Origin: Candidatus Cloacimonadota bacterium
GTDB taxonomy: Bacteria; Muiribacteriota; UBA6191; JACPRK01
Assembly (NCBI GenBank): GCA_021772705.1
Contig: JAJFLN010000055.1
Coordinates: 1-13,337, forward strand
Reading direction: 5' to 3'
Length of the DNA: 13,337 nt
In this document: positions 6,005-13,337 of the stretch, one piece after another
Position numbering within the stretch: position 1 is the first letter of the stretch
Layout: the number at the start of each line of letters is the position of its first letter
The notes under the pieces: model-generated
The model's input: only the letters and a program-made list of their open reading frames with translations
Database searches by the model: none
Told to the model about the DNA's origin: nothing
Made by a program: the position numbers and the translations under genes

Positions 6005-7108
6005 TCAGCTTCCTGCAGAGTTCTCCAGCACCTTGAAGCTGGAGTAGAGGAACGACCGGTCCCGGTAGAGCAGATCCGCCGAGAGGTCCTCCAGGACCTG
6101 CCACTGCGATCCTGAGGCTGGCGGAGGAATCTGCCTGTCAGCCAGCAAGGCACGGCAGGTCGCCCGGGCTCCCGGAACCGCGGCCCGTGTGAGAGAGGCG
6201 AAGATCCGCTCCACCTCCGAGGGGACGAGCCACTCGCAGACGTTGGAGAGGTAGAAGGCATCGATGCTGGCCGGGTCCCGTTCGTTCAGGACGGAGGCAA
6301 GGTCGCCGGTGACGACCTGGATGCGATCGAGCCGCTCCTTGACCCGCTCGTAGTCCCCTTCTCGCAGGAACGGAGGGACCGCATCGTGACTCAGATAGCG
6401 GCCGAGAAAGATGCGGGCCAGAAAGTAGTTGGAAGGCACGTCGAGATCCACCAGGGCATGGCGGCATTTCTCGAGGAAGTTGCCAGCCACGTCTTGCTCC
6501 GTGACGTAGCGGAAGTGATCCGGATGCTTGGCGAACCCCAGGGAGGTTCGATTGAAGAAGAGCCGCACGATGCCCCTGTAGAGGAGCTGGTTCCAGTCTT
6601 TCCGGAAGAAGCGCTCCCGCTCCTCCCGGCTCCGGCTGGCGAACATGCGCCCCACCCGGTCCGTGCCCTGGATCAGTCTCATCAGACGACGCCAGGTCGC
6701 GAAGTGCCGCTCCAGGGAACCGGCCTGGTTCACTCCAGCGGCGATCCAGTCCTGACGTTCATTCCAGAACTGGCGAGAGGCATCCCCCGGGAGACGGGGG
6801 GCGACGAATCGCTGGAACAGCCCCAGCCGGTCCGCCCCCTCCTCTTCACCGCTGAACCGGAAGTAGTCCTGCCGATCCAGGGCCGACACGGCAGCCATCT
6901 TCAGCTCCAGCAACCTGTTCTGGATCGGGTTGTAGTCCACGGCGAGGATTGACTCCGGATCTGCCAGCAGCAACGACAGAGCATTGCAGCCCGCCGATGA
7001 GATCGTGACGATCCGATGGCCCGGCTGGATCCGAAGGGCCTCCAGATCGAGCTCTGGATCCTCCCAGCAGAGGCTGTATCCGAGCTTGAGAACCGATGGG
7101 GCGCTCAT
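6005..7108 (-). CDS. DUF3419 / BtaA-like SAM-dependent 3-amino-3-carboxypropyl transferase
   Basis: A 367-residue soluble or membrane-associated enzyme of the DUF3419 family. The characterised member BtaA moves the 3-amino-3-carboxypropyl group of S-adenosylmethionine onto diacylglycerol, the first step to homoserine betaine lipids. Visible marks are YSLCWEDP (11-18), the SAM-binding loop ISSAGCNALSLL (36-47) and VDYNPIQ with the following ELK helix (57-70). Further on are SLERHFATWRRLM, a Ser-Asn-Val-Cys-Glu-Trp stretch and a C-terminal RSFLYSSF segment. No BtaB-type trimethylase is in the window, so the final product need not be the betaine lipid. ATG 7108 has no clear Shine-Dalgarno and lies in TGATG with the ancestral end of the RND gene, so its translation probably depends on ribosomes arriving from upstream. 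The RND gene's premature stop could therefore reduce it. Confidence 0.82.
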   Translation of the reverse strand: MSAPSVLKLGYSLCWEDPELDLEALRIQPGHRIVTISSAGCNALSLLLADPESILAVDYNPIQNRLLELKMAAVSALDRQDYFRFSGEEEGADRLGLFQRFVAPRLPGDASRQFWNERQDWIAAGVNQAGSLERHFATWRRLMRLIQGTDRVGRMFASRSREERERFFRKDWNQLLYRGIVRLFFNRTSLGFAKHPDHFRYVTEQDVAGNFLEKCRHALVDLDVPSNYFLARIFLGRYLSHDAVPPFLREGDYERVKERLDRIQVVTGDLASVLNERDPASIDAFYLSNVCEWLVPSEVERIFASLTRAAVPGARATCRALLADRQIPPPASGSQWQVLEDLSADLLYRDRSFLYSSFKVLENSAGS

Positions 7109-7215
7109 CAGGCCGAAGGTTTCGGGCCGTCACGATTGACGGCCTCGGGATAGAGGGCCATCACCAGGATAGGTGTCACCATGAACTCGCACAACATCCC
7201 GGCCAGCAACCTCGA
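7108..7215 (-). pseudogene. Severed C-terminal 35 codons of the RND transporter
   Basis: Directly after the TGA at 7218-7216, the same frame continues for 35 codons to a second TGA at 7110-7108. The residues (SRLLAGMLCEFMVTPILVMA, then LYPEAVNRDGPKPSA) match the last helix and tail expected of an RND/MMPL protein after the FGFLS segment. The family pattern is FG-L-[TS]-x(5)-hydrophobic-x-E/D-x(4)-P. The second stop overlaps ATG 7108 of the next gene as TGATG, like the other junctions in the operon. The coding content is seen directly. Whether it is untranslated, read through or a sequence error is open. Confidence 0.75.
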
Positions 7216-9444
7216 TCAGCTCAGGAATCCGAAGTAGGCCACGGGCTTGATGCTGGACACGACCATGACAATGAAGCCGAAGAACAGCAGCATCGTGGTG
7301 GTGACCACAGCCTTGCCCGTGCTGAGGATGACCTGCTCCGTGGCTTGCCTTGAACCCATTCCCTTGTCGTGGCGGCGCTTGAAGCCGTGGAGGAAGTGGA
7401 TGGTGTCATCGACGGCAACGCCGAGCACGATGGCGGCGATGGTCACGGTGGCCACATCGAGAGGGATGCCGCTCCAGCCCATGGCCCCAAGGAGGATCAC
7501 GATGGGCAGCACATTGGGAATGACGGAAATGAGGGTCAGCTTCAGGGACCGGAAAAGGAGGTACATAGGGCCGAAGATGAAGAACACCGCCAGGGAGAAG
7601 CTCTGGATCTGGCTCTCCACGAGATAGTCGATGATCTTCACGTAGAGAGGAAGGTAGCCGGCAAAAGCCACCTCTCCGTCGCCCTTGAAGATGTCCTGGA
7701 GGCGCCCCTCGAGCCGCTCCATCAGCTCCTTGCCGGGCCGGACACTCATCATCTCCATCCGTCCCGAGAGCCGGGTGAAGGCATAGTCGGAGGTCATGTA
7801 CTCGTCGAATGTGGCGTCCCTGTCCATCCGGTAAAGCAGCAGCTCTTGGGCGGCCTCGGCCCGGGTCTCGGGCAGGCGATACTCCTCCTGCTTCCCATCC
7901 CGGAGGGCCTGATGCATTCGCCGGGAGAAGTCCAGGATGCTCACTACCTTCGAGATGTCATTCTCTGCCAGGAGAGTCTGCTCCAGCCCCTCCAGCTTCC
8001 TCAACAAGGCCGGCTCCTTGAACCCGCCCTCGTTGCCTGTCCGGACCGTCAGCTCTACGGGCAGGTAGAACCCGAAGTTCTCGGCGATGAAGCGGTGGTC
8101 CCTCGGCACGGGATGACTGTCGGCGAAATATCCGATGGTGTAGGTGTCGACGACGATGCGGCCGATTCCGGCGGCAAAGAACAGGGTCACCCCCAGCGTC
8201 AGGGCGGTGACGAGGGCACGCCGATTGAGGATCTGGGCGCAGATCCAGCCCAGGAGCCGCTGCATCCATCCATCGGGTTTGTTGGGCCGGAAGTCCCGAA
8301 CCGGGTCCATGCGGTGGAGCAGGATCGAGGCGACGAGCAGGGTAACGGGCCAGGCCAGGGTGACTCCGACACCGCCGAAGAGACCCAGATCTCGCACCAG
8401 AGAGATCGGCGAGGTGGTGAGAGCCAGGAACCCGGTGGCCGTTGTCAGGGACGTGTAGAGGCAGGGAATGGCCACCTGGCTCACCCGGTCGATGACGGTC
8501 TGATAGCGGGCCTCCTTCTCTTCCGGAATGGGGCCGGAGTGATAGAAGTGGACCACGACGTGAACGAAATCGGCGATGGCGATGACCAGGATCAGGCTGG
8601 GCAGAATGATGGTCACCATGTTCAGCGACCGGCCGGTCATGGCGTAGAGCCCCATGGTCAACGTGGCGGTGTAGTAGACGAGCCAAAGGCCGAGGGCTGC
8701 GAACTTCCAGTGCCTGAGGATGAGGAACATGCTGCCGATGATCAGCAGATAGCTGAGGCAGATGAGCAGGGCTCCCTCCGTCACGGTGATCTGGTTCAGT
8801 GCGTCGTAGATGACGCCGATTCCGCCGATGGCGACAGGGACTCCCTTGGCGGTCAGCTCCTCGTGAAGGACGGCTCGTATCTGCTCCAGGGCCACGGCGC
8901 GTGCGGCGTCGATGTCCTGGACTGACTGCATCTGAATGATGATCAGAGTCGTCTTGAGATCCTCTGAGAGGATGTTTCCTCGCCAGATCGGATCGTCGAC
9001 CAGCAGCCGCCGAACCTCGTCGACGGCGCTGGAGTCGATCTTCTCCACCCCCTCCAGGACGGGGTGGACCGAGACGGTGCCTTCCCTGCCTTCGATGGCC
9101 GTGGCCGTCGTGATCGACAGGACTCGCCGGACGTGCTCCAGCTTACCGATCCGGGTCGATACGCGGGATATCTTCTCCATGGTCTCGGTGTTGAAGACCG
9201 TCCGGGTATCCCGGACCGCGACGGCGACAACCTCGTCGTTGCCGAAGACCTTCTGGAAATCGTAGTAGGACTTGAGGTTCGGATCCGTCTCGAGGAACCA
9301 GGTGGTGATCGTGTTGTTGACCCGCAGGGTGGCGCTGGCGATTGCGCAGGGGATCAGCAGCAGCAGGGAAATCTGAATGAGCCGTTTCTGATGGTCCAGA
9401 ATGAACTGAACCAGCCGGCGAATCATGCTCTCCAGGGAGATCAC
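7216..9444 (-). CDS. RND/MMPL-superfamily transporter, last helix cut by in-frame TGA
   Basis: A 742-residue inner-membrane protein of the RND/MMPL 'predicted exporter' type, a group that moves lipids and hydrophobic molecules by proton exchange. TM1 is at about 22-40, followed by a large periplasmic loop to about 225. A helix bundle spans about 225-380 and includes the buried acid D292 in ADFVHVVVHF. TM7 (about 408-430) is followed by a second periplasmic loop to about 612 and a second bundle with GVAVDDTIHF (D679, D680), the typical proton-relay site. The frame stops at FGFLS, just before the twelfth helix, which lies intact downstream; without the stop the protein would be 778 residues. 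The start is GTG 9444, overlapping the preceding stop as GTGA; ATG 9426, with a GGAG nearby, is an alternative. Neighbours suggest lipid export, by inference. Confidence 0.85.
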   Translation of the reverse strand: MISLESMIRRLVQFILDHQKRLIQISLLLLIPCAIASATLRVNNTITTWFLETDPNLKSYYDFQKVFGNDEVVAVAVRDTRTVFNTETMEKISRVSTRIGKLEHVRRVLSITTATAIEGREGTVSVHPVLEGVEKIDSSAVDEVRRLLVDDPIWRGNILSEDLKTTLIIIQMQSVQDIDAARAVALEQIRAVLHEELTAKGVPVAIGGIGVIYDALNQITVTEGALLICLSYLLIIGSMFLILRHWKFAALGLWLVYYTATLTMGLYAMTGRSLNMVTIILPSLILVIAIADFVHVVVHFYHSGPIPEEKEARYQTVIDRVSQVAIPCLYTSLTTATGFLALTTSPISLVRDLGLFGGVGVTLAWPVTLLVASILLHRMDPVRDFRPNKPDGWMQRLLGWICAQILNRRALVTALTLGVTLFFAAGIGRIVVDTYTIGYFADSHPVPRDHRFIAENFGFYLPVELTVRTGNEGGFKEPALLRKLEGLEQTLLAENDISKVVSILDFSRRMHQALRDGKQEEYRLPETRAEAAQELLLYRMDRDATFDEYMTSDYAFTRLSGRMEMMSVRPGKELMERLEGRLQDIFKGDGEVAFAGYLPLYVKIIDYLVESQIQSFSLAVFFIFGPMYLLFRSLKLTLISVIPNVLPIVILLGAMGWSGIPLDVATVTIAAIVLGVAVDDTIHFLHGFKRRHDKGMGSRQATEQVILSTGKAVVTTTMLLFFGFIVMVVSSIKPVAYFGFLS

Positions 9445-12293
9445 GGCGCCGGCTCTCCGCCGCTCTCCGAGGCCTCATCGGCCGGCTCGATCTCCACCAG
9501 GCCTTGGCCGCCATCCATCCGGACCACCTGTCCATCCTCGACAGCCTTGACGAGTCCCTTGATCCCGACGATGGCCGGAATTCCAAGCTCCCGGGCGACG
9601 ATGGCGGAATGGGACAGCACGGAGCCGCTCTCGATGAGCAGTCCACTGGCGGAGGGAAACAAGGGAACCCATCCGGGATCCGTGCGAGGGGCAACCAAGA
9701 TCTCACCCCTCAGGTTCATGTCGTCGGCGGCGTCATGGATGACACGCACCTTTCCGTGAACCACGCCGGGGCAGCAGCTAACACCCTTCAGCTGCCGGCC
9801 GCCATTGCTGCCGAACTGTAGCTCTTCCTCGCCGGCGCTGGATGGGGCCTCTCGGGGCTCGTTCCCCGGAGCGTAGGTCACGCCGTGAGTCGAGAACCGA
9901 TCCGGAACCTGCTGGCTCCGGAAACGCTCGTACTCCGCCAGGCGCAGTCGTGCCAGGGGGCCGATCTCCTGGGTGACGGCCCGGCCTTCGACGAACCAGA
10001 AGACCTCATCGAAGGTGAGGTAATAGATGTCCTTCGGATGATCCAGCAGGCCCTGGGCGAAGAACTTGAGTCCCACGGCGTCGAAGAGCCGGCGAAAGAA
10101 CCCGAAGATCCGGGTCCGGGCGAATCGCATGTTCTCCCGGTTCTTCACGTGCTTGCGAGCATTGGCCAGGATGTACCGGAATCGCCGGTGCCGGGCGAAA
10201 CCGCCGGGCTTCAGGTTCGCCTCCGCGTAGGCTTCGGCGTCGGTCCGAATCTGCCGCTCCCGGGCCTCCATCTTCTCCAGGTCCACGTTCGGCTGCCGGA
10301 CATAGTTCTTCAGCATGGAGAAGAGGAATCGCGGGTCCTCCCGGATGCTGTCCACCTCGAGCTTCAGCTCCCCGATGCAGCGGAACCCAAAGTCGTGTCG
10401 GAACTGATCGATCTCCCGCCGGAGCCAGCCGTACTTCTCGCCGGAGTAGACCAGTTCCTGCAGCTCGGCTTCACTCTTCACATCGAAGATCTCCGCCAGC
10501 TCCGCGTCGGCCCGGATTCTCGCCGCCAGGGCGACCATGGTCTTGGTCGGCTTCGTGGAGTCGATGCCGCCCTCTCCGGCCAGCAGATCATTCTCCAGGC
10601 CCTGCCGCTCCCCGCCGATCCAGTCCGTGGTGGCGTTCTTCAACAGCTTCATGAAGACCATGGCCAGGCAGTCCGTCAGGATCGGAGCGGTCCAGTTCAT
10701 CATCAGGTTCTCCCGGACCTTCTCACCCATGGCGAGCAGCTCCGGCACCTGAATGCGATCGAAGTCCCTGGCGGCATTCGATCCGTAGACCTCCTCGAAG
10801 TTGCTGTGGAACTGGCGGACTCTCCTATCCACAATCAGGGTGTTGTAAAGGATCCGGCCGAACATGTAAACGACCTTGGGCACCTCGATGAGGTACTTCT
10901 CGACGAAGCCCATGGGCCCTGTGGGGACCTGGAAGTCGAGGGACTCCTTCACCCCCATCATGGACTCCATGGCACCCTTGTTGAACCGGAATCCGGGCAG
11001 GTAATAGACCGCCAGGTACCAGTTCAACAGGTTGTAATAGACCCGGCCCTTGTGCAGGCCGAGCATGTTGGCCAGCTCCTTCTTGTGAGCATTGAGGAAG
11101 GCCTCGGAGTCGCCCACAAGCTTGCCGAACTGTCTGTAGATGACGCCGTAGCCCGAGCTGGCGAAGGTGAAGGTCAGAGGCGTGGTGACGCCGGAGTAGC
11201 TCTCGACGATGTTCGAGTTGTCCCAGAGCAGCTTCGGCCGGGCCCGAGGGTCCAGGTTGCGGAGCGTCGTGACGGCCCGGGCCTGAAGGAGGTAGAGCCG
11301 GCCCTTCGCCTGGGCCCACTCCACGTCGACTGGTAGCCCGTAAAGTCGATCCACGTCTCGCACGGTCTCGGACAGCTCCCGGATCGCCTTCTCCTCCAGG
11401 GCCGATCGGGATCGAGCCTCGGCCGGTACATCCTCCAGGACGGTCCCTTCCCCTTCGCCGCGGACGGATCGCTGAGTCTTCTCGCCGAGAGTCTTCCGGA
11501 TCGGCTGGCCCCAGGGCCGGACGCTGTATTGATCCGTGGCGACCCGGTCGGCGACGATGCCGTCGCAGCTGCCGTAGCCGGCGCTGATGACCACGGTCTC
11601 GAAGTCCTCCTCCACGGGGTCCACGGAGAAGGCGACGCCGCTGACCTCCGCGTTGACCATTCTTTGCAGAATGACGGCCATCTCTGGAATGCCGTCACCG
11701 CCGCCGGAGCCTCCCGGAGCGGTTCGCAGATAGGCCAGGACTCCGGGCCCAAAGGCGGAAGCCCAGCAACGCCGCACCGCGTCAAGGACCCGGTCCTTGC
11801 CTTCCACATAGAGATAGGACTCGAACTGTCCCGCGAATGATCTTCCGGCCCGGTCCTCGACGGCAGCGGAGCTGCGGACCGAAACGACTCCGGGAAGAGT
11901 CTCGGGTTGATCCGAAGACAGCCGGCCCAAGGCGGTCTCGATCTCATCACCGAAGCCGTCGGGAATGGGAATCTGCAGTATCCGCTCCTTCAAGGCCTTC
12001 GCCAGCTCGGAGGGAACAGCCTCGGCGGAGGAATCGCCCCCATCCTTCGCCCTTCTTCGCCCTGCCTTTCGATGCCGCAGCAGCAGCAGGGCGACCTCCT
12101 CGTCGTCGAGTATGACCTGCCGGAACAGCTCGGTTCCCACCACGGCGAACGCCGGGACCTGGAATCCGAGCCGCCTCAGTAGCCAGAGGTTACGGGCCTT
12201 TCCGCCCACTTCATTGATGGAAGCCTGGGTGATGTCCTCGGGATAGAGGATGGAGGGCATGAGTCGTTCGTTCCCCATGATCCGGCCTGTCAT
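9441..12293 (-). CDS. PEP-synthase / rifampin-phosphotransferase-like dikinase
   Basis: A 950-residue protein with two recognisable catalytic parts. The N-terminal PPDK/PpsA ATP-binding domain has VGGKARNLWLLRRLGFQVP (29-47), VRSSAAVED (139-147), SFAGQFESYL, the QRMVNAEVSGVAFSVDP segment and DVEWAQAKGRLYLLQAR. The C-terminal swivelling phosphohistidine domain has SVLSHSAIVARELGIPAIVG with His895 as the presumed phosphoryl carrier. Between them lie about 500 residues that open with LLWDNSNIVESYSGVTTPLTF, as in uncharacterised PEP-synthase-like proteins. No PEP/pyruvate-binding TIM barrel follows the His domain, so it is not a true PEP synthase. The ATP-middle-His order is that of rifampin phosphotransferase, which phosphorylates a small hydroxyl acceptor. 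The acceptor here is unknown. ATG 12293 overlaps the upstream stop as ATGA; ATGs a few codons in are alternatives. A basic Arg/Lys-rich insert lies near 73-84. Confidence 0.85.
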   Translation of the reverse strand: MTGRIMGNERLMPSILYPEDITQASINEVGGKARNLWLLRRLGFQVPAFAVVGTELFRQVILDDEEVALLLLRHRKAGRRRAKDGGDSSAEAVPSELAKALKERILQIPIPDGFGDEIETALGRLSSDQPETLPGVVSVRSSAAVEDRAGRSFAGQFESYLYVEGKDRVLDAVRRCWASAFGPGVLAYLRTAPGGSGGGDGIPEMAVILQRMVNAEVSGVAFSVDPVEEDFETVVISAGYGSCDGIVADRVATDQYSVRPWGQPIRKTLGEKTQRSVRGEGEGTVLEDVPAEARSRSALEEKAIRELSETVRDVDRLYGLPVDVEWAQAKGRLYLLQARAVTTLRNLDPRARPKLLWDNSNIVESYSGVTTPLTFTFASSGYGVIYRQFGKLVGDSEAFLNAHKKELANMLGLHKGRVYYNLLNWYLAVYYLPGFRFNKGAMESMMGVKESLDFQVPTGPMGFVEKYLIEVPKVVYMFGRILYNTLIVDRRVRQFHSNFEEVYGSNAARDFDRIQVPELLAMGEKVRENLMMNWTAPILTDCLAMVFMKLLKNATTDWIGGERQGLENDLLAGEGGIDSTKPTKTMVALAARIRADAELAEIFDVKSEAELQELVYSGEKYGWLRREIDQFRHDFGFRCIGELKLEVDSIREDPRFLFSMLKNYVRQPNVDLEKMEARERQIRTDAEAYAEANLKPGGFARHRRFRYILANARKHVKNRENMRFARTRIFGFFRRLFDAVGLKFFAQGLLDHPKDIYYLTFDEVFWFVEGRAVTQEIGPLARLRLAEYERFRSQQVPDRFSTHGVTYAPGNEPREAPSSAGEEELQFGSNGGRQLKGVSCCPGVVHGKVRVIHDAADDMNLRGEILVAPRTDPGWVPLFPSASGLLIESGSVLSHSAIVARELGIPAIVGIKGLVKAVEDGQVVRMDGGQGLVEIEPADEASESGGEPAP

Positions 12294-13252
12294 CTCAACA
12301 GGCTGAGGGTCAGCCCGATGTTCACGGCCAGGTAGTAGAGGGCGGCGACCTTCTCCAGCTTGCCCGAGAATCGGGCGTCCTTGGCCAGACCGAAGCGCAG
12401 CAGGGAGAGACAGACCAGCCCATAGGCACCCAGAGCCGCCGAGAGGAATCCCGTGCCCAGCTGCAATTCGTGACGGATTCCGAAGAGCAGCAGGAAGGAG
12501 AGAAGCTGCATCAGGCCCACCACGACGAGACTGGCGCCGAATCCCCAGGCGCTGGAGTAGGACTCCACGCCCTCGGACTCGTCGGCCGGAAGCTTGATCT
12601 TCCGGGCCGTTTCGAGGGAGGCCGTGGCCAGAGCGCCAGCCAGAGCGAACAGCAGCAGGGCCACGAGGCTTCCGGTGTACTCCTTCGTGTTGGCGCACTC
12701 GAAGCAGAACAGGGTCAGCAAGGGGATGATGATCATATGCGAGAACATGTAGGCCCCTGGCCGGGCACGCAGCCAGCTCTCGCAGAAGAACTCCATGTGC
12801 ATCAGGAGTGACCAGAACAGGGCGGCCAGATAGGCGTAGAAGACCCGTTGACCCAGAACCCACGAACCTCCGGCCTCGACGACCAGTCCCAGGAGGCCCA
12901 CCAGTTTCAGCTCGTTCAGGGTGATGACGCCCTTCACCACCAGCCTGTCGGGATTGACGATCCGGTCGTAGGCCACATCCTTGTGCTCGTCGGAGATCCG
13001 GAGCCGCAGGAAGAAGAAGAACAGCACCAGCATGCCCACCGGCACTCTCCAGCTCAGCAGTGACTCCTCACTGAGCAACAGCCTCGAGGCCGCCAGATAG
13101 GAACTGGAGAACATGAGCACGATGGCCGTGCCATTCACCCCCAGGGGGAACCGCTCTTCCAGGTACGCCGCAAACCTCTTCGGGAAAGGGGACTCGGCGC
13201 TGAGGGCCCCCGCTCCACCTTCAGTTACTTCCTCTTCGGCGATCTCAGTCAT
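12290..13252 (-). CDS. UbiA-like membrane prenyltransferase
   Basis: A 320-residue polytopic membrane protein, first gene of the minus-strand operon. The first Asp-rich motif is complete: RISDEHKDVAYDR, with D88, D92 and D96 in D-x3-D-x3-D spacing, followed by a NPDRLVVKGVIT segment (100-111). These bind Mg2+ and prenyl diphosphate in UbiA enzymes. The second motif appears in a modified form, ETARKIKLPADESEGVESYS (about 214-233), with Asp/Glu at 224-225 and 227, as in a sub-group of uncharacterised UbiA-like proteins. About 8-9 hydrophobic helices follow a charged N-terminal tail. The acceptor (aromatic ring, glycerol lipid or other) is unknown. ATG 13252 is preferred. An upstream in-frame ATG at 13315 would begin inside the 27-bp repeat and add 21 low-complexity residues with no family resemblance. 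The 3' end overlaps the next gene as ATGA. Confidence 0.8.
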   Translation of the reverse strand: MTEIAEEEVTEGGAGALSAESPFPKRFAAYLEERFPLGVNGTAIVLMFSSSYLAASRLLLSEESLLSWRVPVGMLVLFFFFLRLRISDEHKDVAYDRIVNPDRLVVKGVITLNELKLVGLLGLVVEAGGSWVLGQRVFYAYLAALFWSLLMHMEFFCESWLRARPGAYMFSHMIIIPLLTLFCFECANTKEYTGSLVALLLFALAGALATASLETARKIKLPADESEGVESYSSAWGFGASLVVVGLMQLLSFLLLFGIRHELQLGTGFLSAALGAYGLVCLSLLRFGLAKDARFSGKLEKVAALYYLAVNIGLTLSLLR

Positions 13253-13307
13253 GGCCTTGCCGAAGTTATCAGACTGGCGACGAGATGAACAGGGGGGGGT
13301 GAAGCGG

Positions 13308-13334
13308 GGGTGCATGTCCCGTAGGGGGTCCCCT
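13308..13334 (-). repeat. 27-bp repeat, copy 2 (inverted relative to 52-78)
   Basis: This is an exact reverse complement of 52-78. Read on the minus strand it lies 55 bases before the preferred start of the UbiA-like gene, in the same sense as that gene. Unlike copy 1, no opposing arm lies on its inner side; a G-run (13292-13299) and other unpaired sequence lie between it and the gene. A partner arm, if any, would fall beyond the window end. Confidence 0.75.
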
Positions 13335-13337
13335 CCT

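Noticed and set aside
7216..7218. TGA as a selenocysteine codon or as a recoded genetic code
   Set aside because: The predicted site is at the start of a membrane helix with no redox motif, and TGA ends several other genes here with matching overlaps. A mutation or base error is simpler, though not proven.
7369..8925. 518-codon plus-strand open frame antisense to the RND gene
   Set aside because: Its composition (Asp, Gly, His and Gln rich) is that of antisense translation of a GC-rich membrane protein, and there is no recognisable domain. The minus frame has clear RND motifs.
9885..11336. 483-codon plus-strand open frame antisense to the dikinase gene
   Set aside because: It is antisense to a well-supported domain protein and shows only skewed composition.
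12294..12863. N-terminal extension of the dikinase frame up to 12863
   Set aside because: These 190 codons overlap the UbiA-like gene in another frame and have no homology pattern. The PPDK-type domain starts just after ATG 12293, which also gives the ATGA overlap.
13253..13315. Upstream ATG 13315 as the UbiA-like start
   Set aside because: It begins inside the 27-bp repeat and adds 21 residues without family resemblance. ATG 13252 begins the usual charged tail.

Overview
The window is a 13.3 kb GC-rich bacterial segment with two gene sets on opposite strands that converge near position 5,975-6,004. The signal peptide on a periplasmic-type binding protein, the RND-type transporter and the high GC suggest a Gram-negative, probably environmental bacterium (for example the Acidobacteriota, Myxococcota or a related uncultured lineage). 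Nothing here fixes the taxon. No rRNA, tRNA, CRISPR array, transposase or phage gene was seen.

Plus strand (160-5972). A TauE/SafE-type permease is followed by a complete BMP-family (basic membrane protein, nucleoside-type) ABC importer. The importer consists of a substrate-binding protein, a double-NBD ATPase and two permeases. The last three junctions are 4-base overlaps (TTGA, ATGA, ATGA), so the transporter is one translationally coupled operon. After a 98-base imperfect palindrome comes a lone small DUF4259-type gene.

Minus strand (13252 down to 6005). Four genes run in the order UbiA-like prenyltransferase, PEP-synthase/rifampin-phosphotransferase-like dikinase, RND/MMPL transporter, and DUF3419/BtaA-like aminocarboxypropyl transferase. 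Their junctions are ATGA, GTGA and (ancestrally) TGATG, so they form one tightly coupled operon. The set pairs lipid-type enzymes (prenyl transfer, SAM-dependent transfer onto a lipid head group) with a lipid-type RND exporter and a phosphotransferase. This is the best candidate for an undescribed pathway, probably making and moving an unusual membrane lipid. That reading is inference from gene content.

Two further points stand out. First, the RND transporter has an in-frame TGA that removes its last transmembrane helix. The missing 35 codons follow intact in the same frame and end in a TGATG junction with the next gene. Second, a 27-base sequence lies just inside both window ends in inverted orientation, so each copy sits upstream of its operon in the same sense. 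One copy also forms a perfect local hairpin. These look like dispersed palindromic repeats, possibly the reason the contig ends here, but a shared regulatory role is possible.
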